64,000 nt of DNA from Streptomyces malachitofuscus (GTDB taxonomy: Bacteria > Actinomycetota > Actinomycetes > Streptomycetales > Streptomycetaceae): the NCBI RefSeq assembly GCF_014650055.1, contig NZ_BMUF01000004.1, positions 233,245 to 297,244 on the forward strand, written 5' to 3'. The notes beneath the pieces were generated by a model. That model was not told the DNA's origin, searched no databases, and was given only the letters and a program-made list of their open reading frames with translations. Made by a program: the position numbers and the translations under genes. Each line of letters starts with the position of its first letter. Position 1 is the stretch's first letter. This document shows, in pieces, positions 42,713 through 51,299 of the stretch.

Positions 42713-44710
42713 TCAGTATCGGTCGCCGACACCGTTGCAGTCACCGGCCGCGCAGTCCGCCAGCCAGGTGTACCAGTCCGTGTCGTAACGGGTGCCGATG
42801 GTGCCGGTCAGGAAGGCGCGGGCGGCGTTCCAGTCACCGGCGCGGTAGTGGCCGAGCACCCTGTCCACATCGGCGGGGTGTTTCTCGAGCATGTACCGCG
42901 CGGCGAGGTAGCCCCAGCGGTAGACGCGGGTGGAGTCATGGCCGTACGCCGTGTCGAACAGCGTGCTCAGCGCGTACGTTCCCTTGCCCGCCTCGGCCGT
43001 CGCCGCCGTGTACGGGACGCCGCGGTAGGAGTAGGAGACGTACTCGGCGAAACCCTCGATCCACCAGACGGTGGGCGTGCTGATGGCGGCCTCGAAGTCG
43101 CCGTACATGTCGAACCGACCGTCGAGGTAGTGGGTGTACTCGTGGTTGAGGTTCCATATGGCGAAGTCCGGGCGCAGCCACTCGGCCTCGTAGGCGATGA
43201 AGCGCGGCTGGTTGCCGGCGGCCGCGGGGTCCCCCTCCAGGTACATGCCGCCGTTGTTGGTGTCGATCCCGTACATGGCACCGGCGTACGTCTGGTAGTC
43301 GGTACCGGAGTTGAAGACCACCACCTCGATCGTGTCGTTGTCGTCGTCCGCGACGGGCCCGCTGTCACGGACGATGCCGTGGAAGTACGCGCCCTGGTTG
43401 CCCACGCTGCCGCAACTGGAGCCCAGCTCGCCCGAGTTCATCTGCTGGGCCCTGATGGTGATGCCGGCACCGCAGGAGTGGGTCACCGGCAGTACCGCTT
43501 CGGCCAGTTGCCTCCGCAGGTCACAGGTGCCGTAGAAGGAGCAGTTGGCCTTGTCGTAGGCGTCGGTCATCTCGGCGACACCGACCCAGAGCGGTGCGGT
43601 GCGCCCGGTGATCGAGCTCGCGTCCAGCAGGCGTGCTGCCGGAGTGCGGACCTTGCCGCGCAGGGCGGAGTGCTGCAGGAACCTGCCGAGTTCACGTCCG
43701 GCGTTGGACGTGAGGTAGGACCGGTCCGTGCCCAGGAGCGAGAGGTGGCCGGCCGCGAAGTCGTACAGGGCGTCGATCAGGCCGGGATCCGACCGGACGG
43801 CTCTGACGAACGCGGGCACCTGGTGGCCGCGGAAGGTCACCGTGTAGACGTTGTTGACCGCGTTGACCATCCACCAGGAGGAGTTCCAGGAGGCGTCGTA
43901 GTCCGCCAGCAGCCGCTCGACGACGTAGATGTAGCGGGCGTTCTCCTCCGCGCTGTCGATGAGGATGACGGCCTCGGCGAGGGTCTTGCCGTTGGCGTCG
44001 TCGACGTCGCGGGAACGGGGGCTTGCGAAGAAGGCGTCGAGTCCCGCACGGATGGCGGTCCGCAGCCTGCTGCCGTAGGGGCCCACCGCGTCGGCGTTGT
44101 AGTAGTGGACGTAGTAGCCGGCGCGCAGATAGAGCACGAGCTGCGGCATGCCGGTGGTGCCGTTGCCCGGGTAGGACGCCGAGCCGGCGCGCAGGGCGCG
44201 GGCGACGGTGGTCATCTGCCCTTCGCGGAACGCGAGATGGGCGTTCCTGCCCGTCAGGCCGAACAGGGTGTTGACGCAGTCGGTCGTGGACGCCTTGATC
44301 TGCCGCACCAGCGCGGCGCCGGTCCGCGAAGTGAAGTCGGAGACGTCGCACGCGGCGGCGGTCTTCTCCACAGCCGTGCCCGTGCCCGTCGTGTCGATGG
44401 ACTTGGAGGGGACCGGCGTTGTGTCGTGGTCCCCGTAGGACTCCTTGAGCGCCTCCTTGCTCGCGGCCAGCGGCGGGAGCGCGGACGCCGGCAGACGCCC
44501 CTTGCCGACGTGCTCGCTACCGGCGGTGGCGGACTCGGCCACGGGTGGGGGACCGGCCTGCGTCCCGCCCCCGGCCAGGGCTTGTACGGCGGACACCGGA
44601 CGTCCGGCCGGTGCGCCGGCCGACTGCGCCGGCAGGACCGTGCACAGGGCGACGGTCAGGGCCGGCGGCAGCGCCGCGCCCAGACACCGCCACAGCAGTG
44701 ACGTTCTCAC
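42713..44710 (-). CDS. Secreted M9-family (clostridial-type) collagenase
   Basis: A 665-residue exported zinc metalloprotease. The signal peptide is about 1-35 (RCLGAALPPALTVALC, then AQSAGA). An activator-like N-terminal half (peptidase M9 N-terminal region) is followed by the catalytic domain. H523-E524 and H527 form HEYTHYLDGRFD, and WWIEGFAEYVSYS supplies the downstream glutamate ligand of a gluzincin. The chain stops soon after the catalytic domain (WLADCAAGDCNGVGDRY), so the PKD and collagen-binding repeats of clostridial enzymes are absent. GTG 44710 is chosen because GGGAGG sits four bases upstream; ATG 44722 lacks a site. It carries a GntR box 142 bases upstream. It should release hydroxyproline-rich peptides. 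Confidence 0.93.
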   Translation of the reverse strand: MRTSLLWRCLGAALPPALTVALCTVLPAQSAGAPAGRPVSAVQALAGGGTQAGPPPVAESATAGSEHVGKGRLPASALPPLAASKEALKESYGDHDTTPVPSKSIDTTGTGTAVEKTAAACDVSDFTSRTGAALVRQIKASTTDCVNTLFGLTGRNAHLAFREGQMTTVARALRAGSASYPGNGTTGMPQLVLYLRAGYYVHYYNADAVGPYGSRLRTAIRAGLDAFFASPRSRDVDDANGKTLAEAVILIDSAEENARYIYVVERLLADYDASWNSSWWMVNAVNNVYTVTFRGHQVPAFVRAVRSDPGLIDALYDFAAGHLSLLGTDRSYLTSNAGRELGRFLQHSALRGKVRTPAARLLDASSITGRTAPLWVGVAEMTDAYDKANCSFYGTCDLRRQLAEAVLPVTHSCGAGITIRAQQMNSGELGSSCGSVGNQGAYFHGIVRDSGPVADDDNDTIEVVVFNSGTDYQTYAGAMYGIDTNNGGMYLEGDPAAAGNQPRFIAYEAEWLRPDFAIWNLNHEYTHYLDGRFDMYGDFEAAISTPTVWWIEGFAEYVSYSYRGVPYTAATAEAGKGTYALSTLFDTAYGHDSTRVYRWGYLAARYMLEKHPADVDRVLGHYRAGDWNAARAFLTGTIGTRYDTDWYTWLADCAAGDCNGVGDRY

Positions 44711-44851
44711 TACGCCTCCCATGTGGGGTTCGGGCCGCGCTGTGCGGCGCGGCCCGATGGGATATGAGGAGGCCGTGGACCGGAGAGGGCCGTGCCGTCG
44801 GTCCACCCGACGGGAACACGACCGGCATTTGGCATGGTCACGGCCTGTACC

Positions 44852-44865
44852 ATGTACCATTGCAC
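44852..44865. promoter_or_regulatory. GntR box upstream of the collagenase gene
   Basis: ATGTACCATTGCAC matches the 37840 box at 12 of 14 positions. It is embedded in further related words (TGTACC, GGTCAC, CATGG) between 44832 and 44880. The 290-base gap 44711-45000 holds no gene. Confidence 0.65.
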
Positions 44866-45000
44866 AGGTCACATGGCACCGGAAGTCCTCCGGCGGAACT
44901 CAGTCGGCGCAGCCCAGGGTCACCGGCCGGGATGACGGCCCGTCACATGAACGGTTTGTGCGGAAGAACGCGGCGAACAGCGGATCGTGCGGCTGAAGCC

Positions 45001-45708
45001 CTACCGGCCACCGAGTCCAAGTGCCGGTGCCCGGTCCTCGGCGTCCGCCCGGCCGTCCGCCCACAGGGTGCGGACGTGCGCGAGATGGCGGCGCATGCAC
45101 TCCTCGGCCTCACCGACCCGGCCGGCCACCATCAGATCCAGCAGCTCGACGTGCTCCCGGGCGGAAGCGACCAGCCGTCCCGTCTCGTTGAGGCTGCTCA
45201 GTCCGAACAGACGCGAGCGCTTACGCAAGTCGGCCACCACCTCCACGAGATGGTGGTTGCCGGCCAGCGCGAGCAGCTCGAGATGGAACCGGTGATCGGC
45301 TTCGAGGTACTTGAGCACGTCGTGCTCCTGCGCCGCTGTGACGATCTGCTCCGCCAAGGGGCGCAGCCTCTCCAACTGCTCGCCGGTCGCCGTCGCGGCG
45401 ACGCGCCCCACCGTGGGAACCTCGATCAGAGTGCGGATCTCGGTGAACTCGTCGAGGTCCTGCTCGGTCATCTCCGTGACCCGGAACCCCTTGTTGCGCA
45501 CCGCCTCGACCAGGCCCTCCCTGGCCAGATCCAGCATCGCCTCGCGCACCGGGGTGGCGGAAACTCCGAGTTCCGCCGCCAGAGTGGGGGCGGAGTAGAT
45601 GACTCCCGGACGGAGCTCGCCGGCGATCAGGGCGGCCCTGAGGGCATTGGCGACCTGGTCGCGCAGATGGGTCTGGACGGAGATCATCTGTGGCTTGAGA
45701 TGAGGCAT
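45001..45708 (-). CDS. GntR-family regulator (FadR/FCD subfamily) of the collagen/hydroxyproline module
   Basis: A 235-residue regulator. The winged HTH covers QVANALRAALIAGELRPGVI and SAPTLAAELGVSATPVREAM, with MLDLAREGLVE and RNKGFRVTEMT as the wing. The FCD effector domain follows, with its metal-binding histidines in EADHRFHLELLALAGNHHL and late EHVELLDLM. FCD regulators sense carboxylic or amino-acid metabolites. Genes for Hyp degradation and collagenase lie directly upstream in the window and share its box. ATG 45708 follows GGAGGAGCGGGG. A copy of the box 39 bases upstream suggests autoregulation. Confidence 0.95.
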   Translation of the reverse strand: MPHLKPQMISVQTHLRDQVANALRAALIAGELRPGVIYSAPTLAAELGVSATPVREAMLDLAREGLVEAVRNKGFRVTEMTEQDLDEFTEIRTLIEVPTVGRVAATATGEQLERLRPLAEQIVTAAQEHDVLKYLEADHRFHLELLALAGNHHLVEVVADLRKRSRLFGLSSLNETGRLVASAREHVELLDLMVAGRVGEAEECMRRHLAHVRTLWADGRADAEDRAPALGLGGR

Positions 45709-45746
45709 CCCCGCTCCTCCGTCCGACCAGCCGATGATCTCCCACT

Positions 45747-45760
45747 ATACAATGTCACGT
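45747..45760. promoter_or_regulatory. GntR box upstream of the GntR gene
   Basis: The minus strand reads ACGTGACATTGTAT, 11 of 14 identical to the 37840 box, and lies 39 bases before the regulator's start. Confidence 0.65.
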
Positions 45761-45846
45761 TGTCCGGACCCCCGGCCGTTGCAGCGGATCGCCTGCTCGG
45801 GCCAGGCCGAATTCCGTATGACCTCGACGAAGTCGCCGCCGTCCTT

Positions 45847-46677
45847 CTACGACTTCACGAACTCCAGGATGTCGCGGTTGAGGACGTCCGGATGCGTGGC
45901 CAGCATGCCGTGCGGGTAACCCTCGTACGTTTTGAGGGTGCCCTGCTGCAACAGCTCGGCCGACAGCGGTGCCGAGTCCTCGTAGGGCACGATCTGGTCG
46001 TCGGTGCCGTGCGCGACCAGCACCGGGACGTCGATCTTCTTGAGGTCCTCGGTGAAGTCGGTCTCGGAGAAGGCCTTGATGCACTCGTAGTGGGCGTTGG
46101 CCGCCCCCCTCATCCCCTGCCGCCACCAGTTGTCGATCAGTCCCTGGGAGACCTCCGCGCCGGGCCGGTTGAAGCCGTAGAACGGACCCGACGGAAGGTC
46201 GATGTAGAACTGCGCGCGGTTGGCGGCGAGGGCGGCGCGGAGTTCGTCGAAGACCTCGATCGGCAGCCCGCCCGGATTGCTCTCCGACTTGACCATGACC
46301 GGCGGAACCGCGCCGACGAGCACGGCCTTCCCGACGCGGCCCGGCTTGGCCCGCGCCACGTAACGGGTGACCTCTCCGCCGCCGGTGGAGTGCCCGATGT
46401 GGACGGCGTCCCGCAGATCGAGCGCGTCCGTCAGCGCCGTGACGTCGGCGGCGTAGGTGTCCATCTCATGGCCGGTCGGGGACTGGCTGGAGCGGCCGTG
46501 GCCGCGCCGGTCGTGAGCGATCACCCGGTAGCCCTGGGCCAGAGAGAACAGCATTTGGTTGTCCCAGTCGTCGCCACTGAGTGGCCAGCCGTGGTGGAAG
46601 ACGATCGGCTGGGCGTCGCGCGGACCCCAGTCCTTGTAGAAGATGGCCGTGCCGTCGGAAGTGGTGACCGTGCCCAT
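45847..46677 (-). CDS. Alpha/beta hydrolase, non-heme chloroperoxidase type
   Basis: A 276-residue alpha/beta-hydrolase very similar in pattern to bacterial cofactor-free haloperoxidase/perhydrolase/arylesterase proteins. It starts [19 protein letters not shown], followed by [18 protein letters not shown] as oxyanion region. The nucleophile elbow is [11 protein letters not shown], the acid residue lies in [14 protein letters not shown], and the catalytic histidine in [11 protein letters not shown]. These enzymes hydrolyse esters and can form peracids from short acids. The in vivo substrate is unknown. ATG 46677 follows AAGGATTTGCC. An in-frame upstream extension to 46746 has no family resemblance. 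Confidence 0.94.
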   Translation of the reverse strand: MGTVTTSDGTAIFYKDWGPRDAQPIVFHHGWPLSGDDWDNQMLFSLAQGYRVIAHDRRGHGRSSQSPTGHEMDTYAADVTALTDALDLRDAVHIGHSTGGGEVTRYVARAKPGRVGKAVLVGAVPPVMVKSESNPGGLPIEVFDELRAALAANRAQFYIDLPSGPFYGFNRPGAEVSQGLIDNWWRQGMRGAANAHYECIKAFSETDFTEDLKKIDVPVLVAHGTDDQIVPYEDSAPLSAELLQQGTLKTYEGYPHGMLATHPDVLNRDILEFVKS

Positions 46678-46815
46678 GGCAAATCCTTCCGCATGGATGG
46701 CTGGACGCACGGACATCACCCTACGCTCCGGTGCCGAAGTGCTCATCTCCTGATATGTCCTGCTTGCAGACGTATGGAGAAGGTGCTGGCGAATTGCGCG
46801 CTCTATGGTTGTTCG

Positions 46816-47415
46816 ATGTTGCTCGTTCCCCGATGGGTCCTGCTCTCGTCCGGGTGTGCACCCGTGCTGCTGATCGCGGGCTGGGTGATCGCGGCATCAC
46901 TGGAGGGGCCCGGCTACGACCCCGCCACGCAGACGATCAGCGTGCTGGCGGCCTACGGAGCGTCGGGATCGTGGGTGATGACCGGGGCGCTGCTCGCTCT
47001 GGGCATCTGCCACCTGCTCACCGCCTGGGGGTTACGGGCAGCGGCAGCCGCCGGACGCCTGGCGCTGGCCGGCGGGGGAGTGGCGGCTCTGGTGGTGGCC
47101 ATGATCCCGGCACCGAGCAGCGGAGGGTCCCTGCGCCACGGTTCGGTCGCCGCGGTCGGCTTCGCGCTGCTGGCCCTGTGGCCGCTTCTCGCCGCCCGCG
47201 GCAGCGCTGCCGCCCCCTGGGCCCTCCGGCCCGTGCCCTCCTTCGCGGCGACGGCCGTGATGGTCGTGGGCGCTGCCTGGTTCCTGCTCGAAATGCACCG
47301 CCATGGTGCGGCCGGCGTCGCGGAACGCGTGGTGACGGCCCTTCAGTCCCTCTGGCCCTTCGTGGTCGTCACCTCGTGCCTCCGCCATCGCCGTTCGCCG
47401 ACGACGAGCCCCTGA
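46816..47415 (+). CDS. DUF998-family integral membrane protein
   Basis: A 199-residue membrane protein with about six hydrophobic segments. [40 protein letters not shown] and the later [12 protein letters not shown] and AAWFLLEMH blocks are those of the DUF998 family, whose function is unknown. I place the start at ATG 46816 ([13 protein letters not shown]), which fits the family N terminus. An upstream in-frame ATG at 46774 has no ribosome site either, so a leaderless transcript is possible. It is convergent with the TPR-protein gene, with a small palindrome between the stops. Confidence 0.78.
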   Translation: MLLVPRWVLLSSGCAPVLLIAGWVIAASLEGPGYDPATQTISVLAAYGASGSWVMTGALLALGICHLLTAWGLRAAAAAGRLALAGGGVAALVVAMIPAPSSGGSLRHGSVAAVGFALLALWPLLAARGSAAAPWALRPVPSFAATAVMVVGAAWFLLEMHRHGAAGVAERVVTALQSLWPFVVVTSCLRHRRSPTTSP

Positions 47416-47442
47416 GCGGCCGGCCGCCGGACAAGGCCGCGG

Positions 47443-48759
47443 TCAGAGGAACCGGGAACTGGCCACCGGCCCCGGGGACCGCAGGCGGGCCCGGTCGCCG
47501 CGCAGCCATGTGCCGCGCACCGTCGACACGAAGTCCGTGAGCCGTTCGACCGGGTCCGCGGGCGTCCGACCGTCGCCCTCGTCCGGCGTCGCGTCGGCGC
47601 CCACGATCTCCGCGGCGATCACCGCCGCGGGCCGCTCGTCGGGCTCCCCCGGCTCCACGCCCCCGTCGGCGGCCTGCCGGAGGCCGGCCTCCCACGGGGC
47701 CACGGCCGACTGGTGCAGCAGCGTGACGCTGTCCGCCGCGACGCCCGGCGGATCGGTCCAGCAACTGGCGTGCTCGTGCAGCACCTGCCCCGGTGCCCGG
47801 TCCCAGAGCTGCTCCAGGGTCCGGGGGCCGTCCGCGGCGTCGGCGGTCGTGCCGAGGTCGTAGGCGACGACCACGGTGTCCGGCCGTCCGGCCTCGAAGG
47901 GCTCCGCCGGGAGGTCCAGCACCTCGGCGGCGGCAAGACCCAGGATCCGGCTGCCGCGGTCCGGCAGCAGCGACACCGAGCGCGGCCGTACCCCGGCGGC
48001 GTCCAGCACCGACCGCAGCCGCAGCAGACCGAGCAGACACTGGCTGTGGGTGTCCTGGATCCAGGCGTACCGGCCGGCCATCCCCGCGTCGTACCCGTAC
48101 GGGGAGAGGGTGCCGAGCACGGTGCCGCCCATCACGTACTGCCAGCCCCGCAGGTCCGCGTGGTCCAGCGGGCCGGCCTCGCCGGCGCTCGCCGCGCGCT
48201 CGAGGACGCGGTTCTGCCGCTCCCGCGCACCGAGCCAGGTGGCGTCCTCCGGGTCGGGCAGCAGCGTGTGCTGACGCCGGGCCAGCCCCAGGTCACCTGC
48301 CAGGACGGCGTTGTGGACCAGCAGATAGCGGTCGGGCCAGTCCGTGAGGCCGCCCTCGTGAGCCAGCAGCACGTCGGCGGCTTCGCGGTGCCGGCCCTCG
48401 TCCTCGTACGCCGAGACCAGCTCCCGCAGCACCGCGGGCGAGCCCTGCGACAGGCGCAGCGCCTCGCGCAGCGCGGGTATCGCCAGGTGGGGCACGCCGC
48501 GTTCCACGCACGCGTACCCGTAGTCGTACAGCGCGCGGGCCTGGTCGGGGTGGGCGGCCAGCCCTACGGCCGCCGCCCGGAGGTCGTCGAACCCGGACAC
48601 CCGGGCGGCCCGCCCGACGACGAGGGCGACCTGTGCGAGCGGCGCCGCGTCGGCCTGCCGCAGTTGGCGCAGGGCGCCCGGGACGTCGTCCGCGTCGAGG
48701 CACTCCCATGCCTTGGTCAGTTCAGGGGAGGTGGGACGGCGGTTTCTGCGCGAGAACAT
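47443..48759 (-). CDS. Tetratricopeptide-repeat-like protein of unknown function
   Basis: A 438-residue protein. The first about 190 residues are helical and TPR-like: AWECLDADDVPGALRQLRQA, then YACVERGVPHLAIPALREAL, then VSAYEDEGRHREAADVLLAH. The second half does not resemble a family I know. It contains GWQYVMGGTVLGTLSPYGYD, VLDLPAEPFEAGRPDTVVVAYD and GQVLHEHASCWTDPPGV, and ends with a charged tail. No signal or membrane segment is seen. ATG 48759 is preferred over 48768 because GGGGAGG then has proper spacing. It is probably a cytoplasmic scaffold or a nucleotide/sugar-handling protein, but no function can be assigned. Confidence 0.75.
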   Translation of the reverse strand: MFSRRNRRPTSPELTKAWECLDADDVPGALRQLRQADAAPLAQVALVVGRAARVSGFDDLRAAAVGLAAHPDQARALYDYGYACVERGVPHLAIPALREALRLSQGSPAVLRELVSAYEDEGRHREAADVLLAHEGGLTDWPDRYLLVHNAVLAGDLGLARRQHTLLPDPEDATWLGARERQNRVLERAASAGEAGPLDHADLRGWQYVMGGTVLGTLSPYGYDAGMAGRYAWIQDTHSQCLLGLLRLRSVLDAAGVRPRSVSLLPDRGSRILGLAAAEVLDLPAEPFEAGRPDTVVVAYDLGTTADAADGPRTLEQLWDRAPGQVLHEHASCWTDPPGVAADSVTLLHQSAVAPWEAGLRQAADGGVEPGEPDERPAAVIAAEIVGADATPDEGDGRTPADPVERLTDFVSTVRGTWLRGDRARLRSPGPVASSRFL

Positions 48760-48822
48760 GCGCAGCATCCTCCCCGCCTCCCGCCGACCCCCTCAACTGC
48801 TTTGTCGGCGGCCCGGACCGCT

Positions 48823-49683
48823 TCACGGCCCGGGCGTGCCCGCCGCCCCCATGGGGAACTCCTCGCTGCCGAGCACCCGGAGCAGTTCCAGCCGCTCGCG
48901 GCTCTCGGCGTCCGCCGGGGTGAGCACCAGCAGCTGCTGCCCCTGGTCGGGCGTGACGAGGGTCTCGCAGTCCATGAGCAGGGGGCCCACCCGCGGATGC
49001 AGCACGGTCTTGCGGTCCGCACGCCGCACAGCCACCTCGTGCTCGGCCCAGAGCCTGCGGAAGTCGGCGCTCGCGGCCTGCAACCGCTCGACCAGACCGG
49101 CCACCGCCGGGTCGCCCGCCCGGCGGCCGGCGGCCGCCCGCAGGTCGGCCACGAGCGACCGGGCGTAGTGCTCTTGCTCCCCGGCCGGACAGACGGCCCG
49201 GGCCGCCGGCTCGGTGAACCAGCGGTGGACGATGTACCGGCGGTCGCCGGAGAATCGGGTGAGATCCCCCATCAGCAGCAGGGACGTCCGGTTCTGCGCC
49301 AGCACCTCGCCCAGGTCGGACATCACCACCGCCGGGGTGTCGCCCAGCAGGTCGAGCATGCGCACCAGACCGGCCCGGGCGAGGCGGGCCACGCCGTCGG
49401 AGGGCGGCGGCCGGTGACCGGCCAGGTGGAACAGATGGGCGCGCTCGTCGTCCGAGAGGCGCAGCGCACGGGCCAGCGAGGCGAGCAACTGGGCCGAGGG
49501 CTGACTGCTGCGGCCCTGCTCCAGTCGTACGACGTAGTCGACCGACATGCCGGCGAGCATCGCCACCTCTTCCCGGCGCAGACCGGTGGTGCGGCGCCGG
49601 GGGCCGTCGGTGATGCCGACCTCGGCCGGACGGATCGCCTCCCGGCGGCGGCGCAGGAAATCGGCGAGCTGCTCACGTTCCAT
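48823..49683 (-). CDS. Helix-turn-helix regulator with MmyB-type ligand-binding domain
   Basis: A 286-residue XRE-type regulator. The N terminus EREQLADFLRRRREAIRPAE and the HTH LRREEVAMLAGMSVDYVVRL, then EQGRSSQPSAQLLASLARAL, are diagnostic of the MmyB-type group abundant in Streptomyces. The C-terminal PAS-like MLTR domain has WFTEPAARAVCPAGEQEHYA, then a histidine-containing VLHPRVGPLLMDCETL. Such regulators usually repress a neighbouring short-chain dehydrogenase or aldo/keto reductase gene; here an AKR gene diverges 126 bases away, which fits. ATG 49683 is preceded by GGGAGCATGG. Confidence 0.93.
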   Translation of the reverse strand: MEREQLADFLRRRREAIRPAEVGITDGPRRRTTGLRREEVAMLAGMSVDYVVRLEQGRSSQPSAQLLASLARALRLSDDERAHLFHLAGHRPPPSDGVARLARAGLVRMLDLLGDTPAVVMSDLGEVLAQNRTSLLLMGDLTRFSGDRRYIVHRWFTEPAARAVCPAGEQEHYARSLVADLRAAAGRRAGDPAVAGLVERLQAASADFRRLWAEHEVAVRRADRKTVLHPRVGPLLMDCETLVTPDQGQQLLVLTPADAESRERLELLRVLGSEEFPMGAAGTPGP

Positions 49684-49809
49684 GACCCCATGCTCCCTCT
49701 CGGCGGGACACCCATCCAGGGAGCGGCTCTCCCATGATGAACGCTCCGCTCCCGCCGCCCGCGCCACAGGCACAGGGTGGGTGGCAGTCCGACGACAAGG
49801 GAGCACACG

Positions 49810-50805
49810 ATGCAGACACGCACACTGGGCAGCACCGGTCCGGCCGTCTCCGCGCTGGGCCTGGGCGGGATGAGCATGTCGGGCGCCTACGGCGAGGCCG
49901 ACCGCACGGAGAGCATCGCCACCGTGCACGCCGCGCTGGAGGCCGGCGTCACGCTGATCGACACGGGCGACTTCTACGGCATGGGCCACAACGAGCTCCT
50001 GCTCGCCGAGGCGCTGCGCGGCCGGAACCGGGACAGCTACGAGCTGAGCGTCAAGTTCGGCATGCTCAGCGGGCCGCGTCCCGTCGCGGGCGGGTACGAC
50101 GGCCGTCCCGCGGCGGTGAAGAACTTCGTCGCCTACTCGCTGACCCGGCTCGGCACCGACCACATCGACATCTACCGTCCCGCCCGGCTGGACCCGGCGG
50201 TGCCCGTCGAGGAGACCGTGGGGGCGATCAAGGAGCTCATCGACGCCGGGTACGTACGGCACCTCGGCCTTTCGGAGGTCGACGCGGCGACCGTCCGCCG
50301 GGCGCACGCCGTGCACCCCGTCGCCGACCTGCAGATCGAGTACTCGCTGATCTCCCGCGCGGTCGAGGCGGAGGTCCTGCCGACGCTGCGGGAACTCGGC
50401 ATCGGCCTGACCGCGTACGGGGTCCTGGGCCGAGGCCTCATCTCGGGGCACTGGTCCGCCGACCGCGGCGGCCGCCCCGGTGACCACCGCGCGGCGAGTC
50501 CCCGGTTCTCGGGCGGGAACGTGGAGCACAACCTCGCCCTCGTCGAAGCGCTGCGGAGGGTCGCCGAGGCCAAGGGCTGCACCGTGGCGCAGCTGGTCAT
50601 CGCATGGGTGGCCGCGCAGGGGGAGGACATCGTGCCCCTGGTCGGCGCCCGCACCCGTGAGCGGCTGGCCGAGGCGCTGCCCGCGCTCGACGTGGCGCTG
50701 ACCGCCGACGATCTGGCAGAGATCGAGAAGGCGGTGCCGCCGGGTGCGGCGCGCGGTGACCGCTACCCGGCCGCCTTCATGGCCGACCTCGGCGTGGGCA
50801 ACTGA
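49810..50805 (+). CDS. Aldo/keto reductase
   Basis: A 331-residue NADPH-dependent reductase barrel. It begins with QTRTLGSTGPAVSALGLGGM; Asp and Tyr of the catalytic tetrad lie in LIDTGDFYGMGHNE and Lys in VKFGML. The fourth position, usually His, is replaced: DHIDIYRPARLDPAVP lacks it, as in a known subgroup of AKR proteins, so turnover may differ. The C-terminal cofactor region includes DIVPLVGARTRERLAEAL. ATG 49810 follows AAGGGAGCAC. It is divergent from the MmyB-type regulator, which probably controls it. A perfect palindrome nine bases after the stop acts as terminator. Confidence 0.92.
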   Translation: MQTRTLGSTGPAVSALGLGGMSMSGAYGEADRTESIATVHAALEAGVTLIDTGDFYGMGHNELLLAEALRGRNRDSYELSVKFGMLSGPRPVAGGYDGRPAAVKNFVAYSLTRLGTDHIDIYRPARLDPAVPVEETVGAIKELIDAGYVRHLGLSEVDAATVRRAHAVHPVADLQIEYSLISRAVEAEVLPTLRELGIGLTAYGVLGRGLISGHWSADRGGRPGDHRAASPRFSGGNVEHNLALVEALRRVAEAKGCTVAQLVIAWVAAQGEDIVPLVGARTRERLAEALPALDVALTADDLAEIEKAVPPGAARGDRYPAAFMADLGVGN

Positions 50806-50813
50806 CTTCCGAC

Positions 50814-50849
50814 CCGGGTGGGGCCGTCCGGCCGGACGGCCCCACCCGG
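50814..50849. terminator. Perfect 36-bp palindrome, bidirectional terminator
   Basis: Bases 50814-50831 are the exact complement of 50832-50849, with no unpaired spacer beyond the loop itself. It lies between the stops of the convergent aldo/keto reductase and small acidic protein genes. Confidence 0.88.
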
Positions 50850-50868
50850 CCGTCGTCCACGCAACCCG

Positions 50869-51084
50869 CTACCCCTGTTCGCGGCCGAGGACGCGGCGGG
50901 CCGCCTCGGCCTCGGCCGCCGCGGGGGACAGTTCGTCGAGGGAGTCGAGCTCGTCGTCGGTGTCCAGCTCCCGCTCCCATGCGGCCGCGAGACGTTCCTG
51001 TTCCTCACGCGGCCTGCCGCTGACGGCCTCGCGGTGCTCCGGGTCCAACGCCGTCAGGAATCGTCCGACCGGGTCCGTGGCCAT
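50869..51084 (-). CDS. Small acidic hypothetical protein
   Basis: A 71-residue, very acidic protein (MATDPVGRFLTALDPEHREA at the start and a run of D/E around LDTDDELDSLDEL). No domain is recognised. GAGGAG ahead of ATG 51084 and normal codon bias support a real gene. It is divergent from the DUF4132 gene that opens the five-gene MoxR-VWA operon, with 215 bases between the starts. Whether it belongs to that system is unknown. Confidence 0.6.
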   Translation of the reverse strand: MATDPVGRFLTALDPEHREAVSGRPREEQERLAAAWERELDTDDELDSLDELSPAAAEAEAARRVLGREQG

Positions 51085-51299
51085 GCCGTGCTCCTCGTCG
51101 CTCGGAAAGCTGCCTGCTCGACCCAGCATGGCCAGCGGGTCCCGGGACGACGTCCCGACACGGCACACGGCCACCCTGATGGCCCCGCCGCCCGCGGAAC
51201 AACAGCTTCCGCACCTCGGTGTCCCCAGGCCCACAACCCGTTGTCAGACTCCTGCCCTACAGTTCCGGTCACTTGATCATTGTTCTGCGGGAGGCACGC

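Noticed and set aside
44545..46815. Long plus-strand frame running into the DUF998 gene
   Set aside because: The first 750 codons are antisense to the GntR and hydrolase genes. Only the part from 46816 shows DUF998 features.
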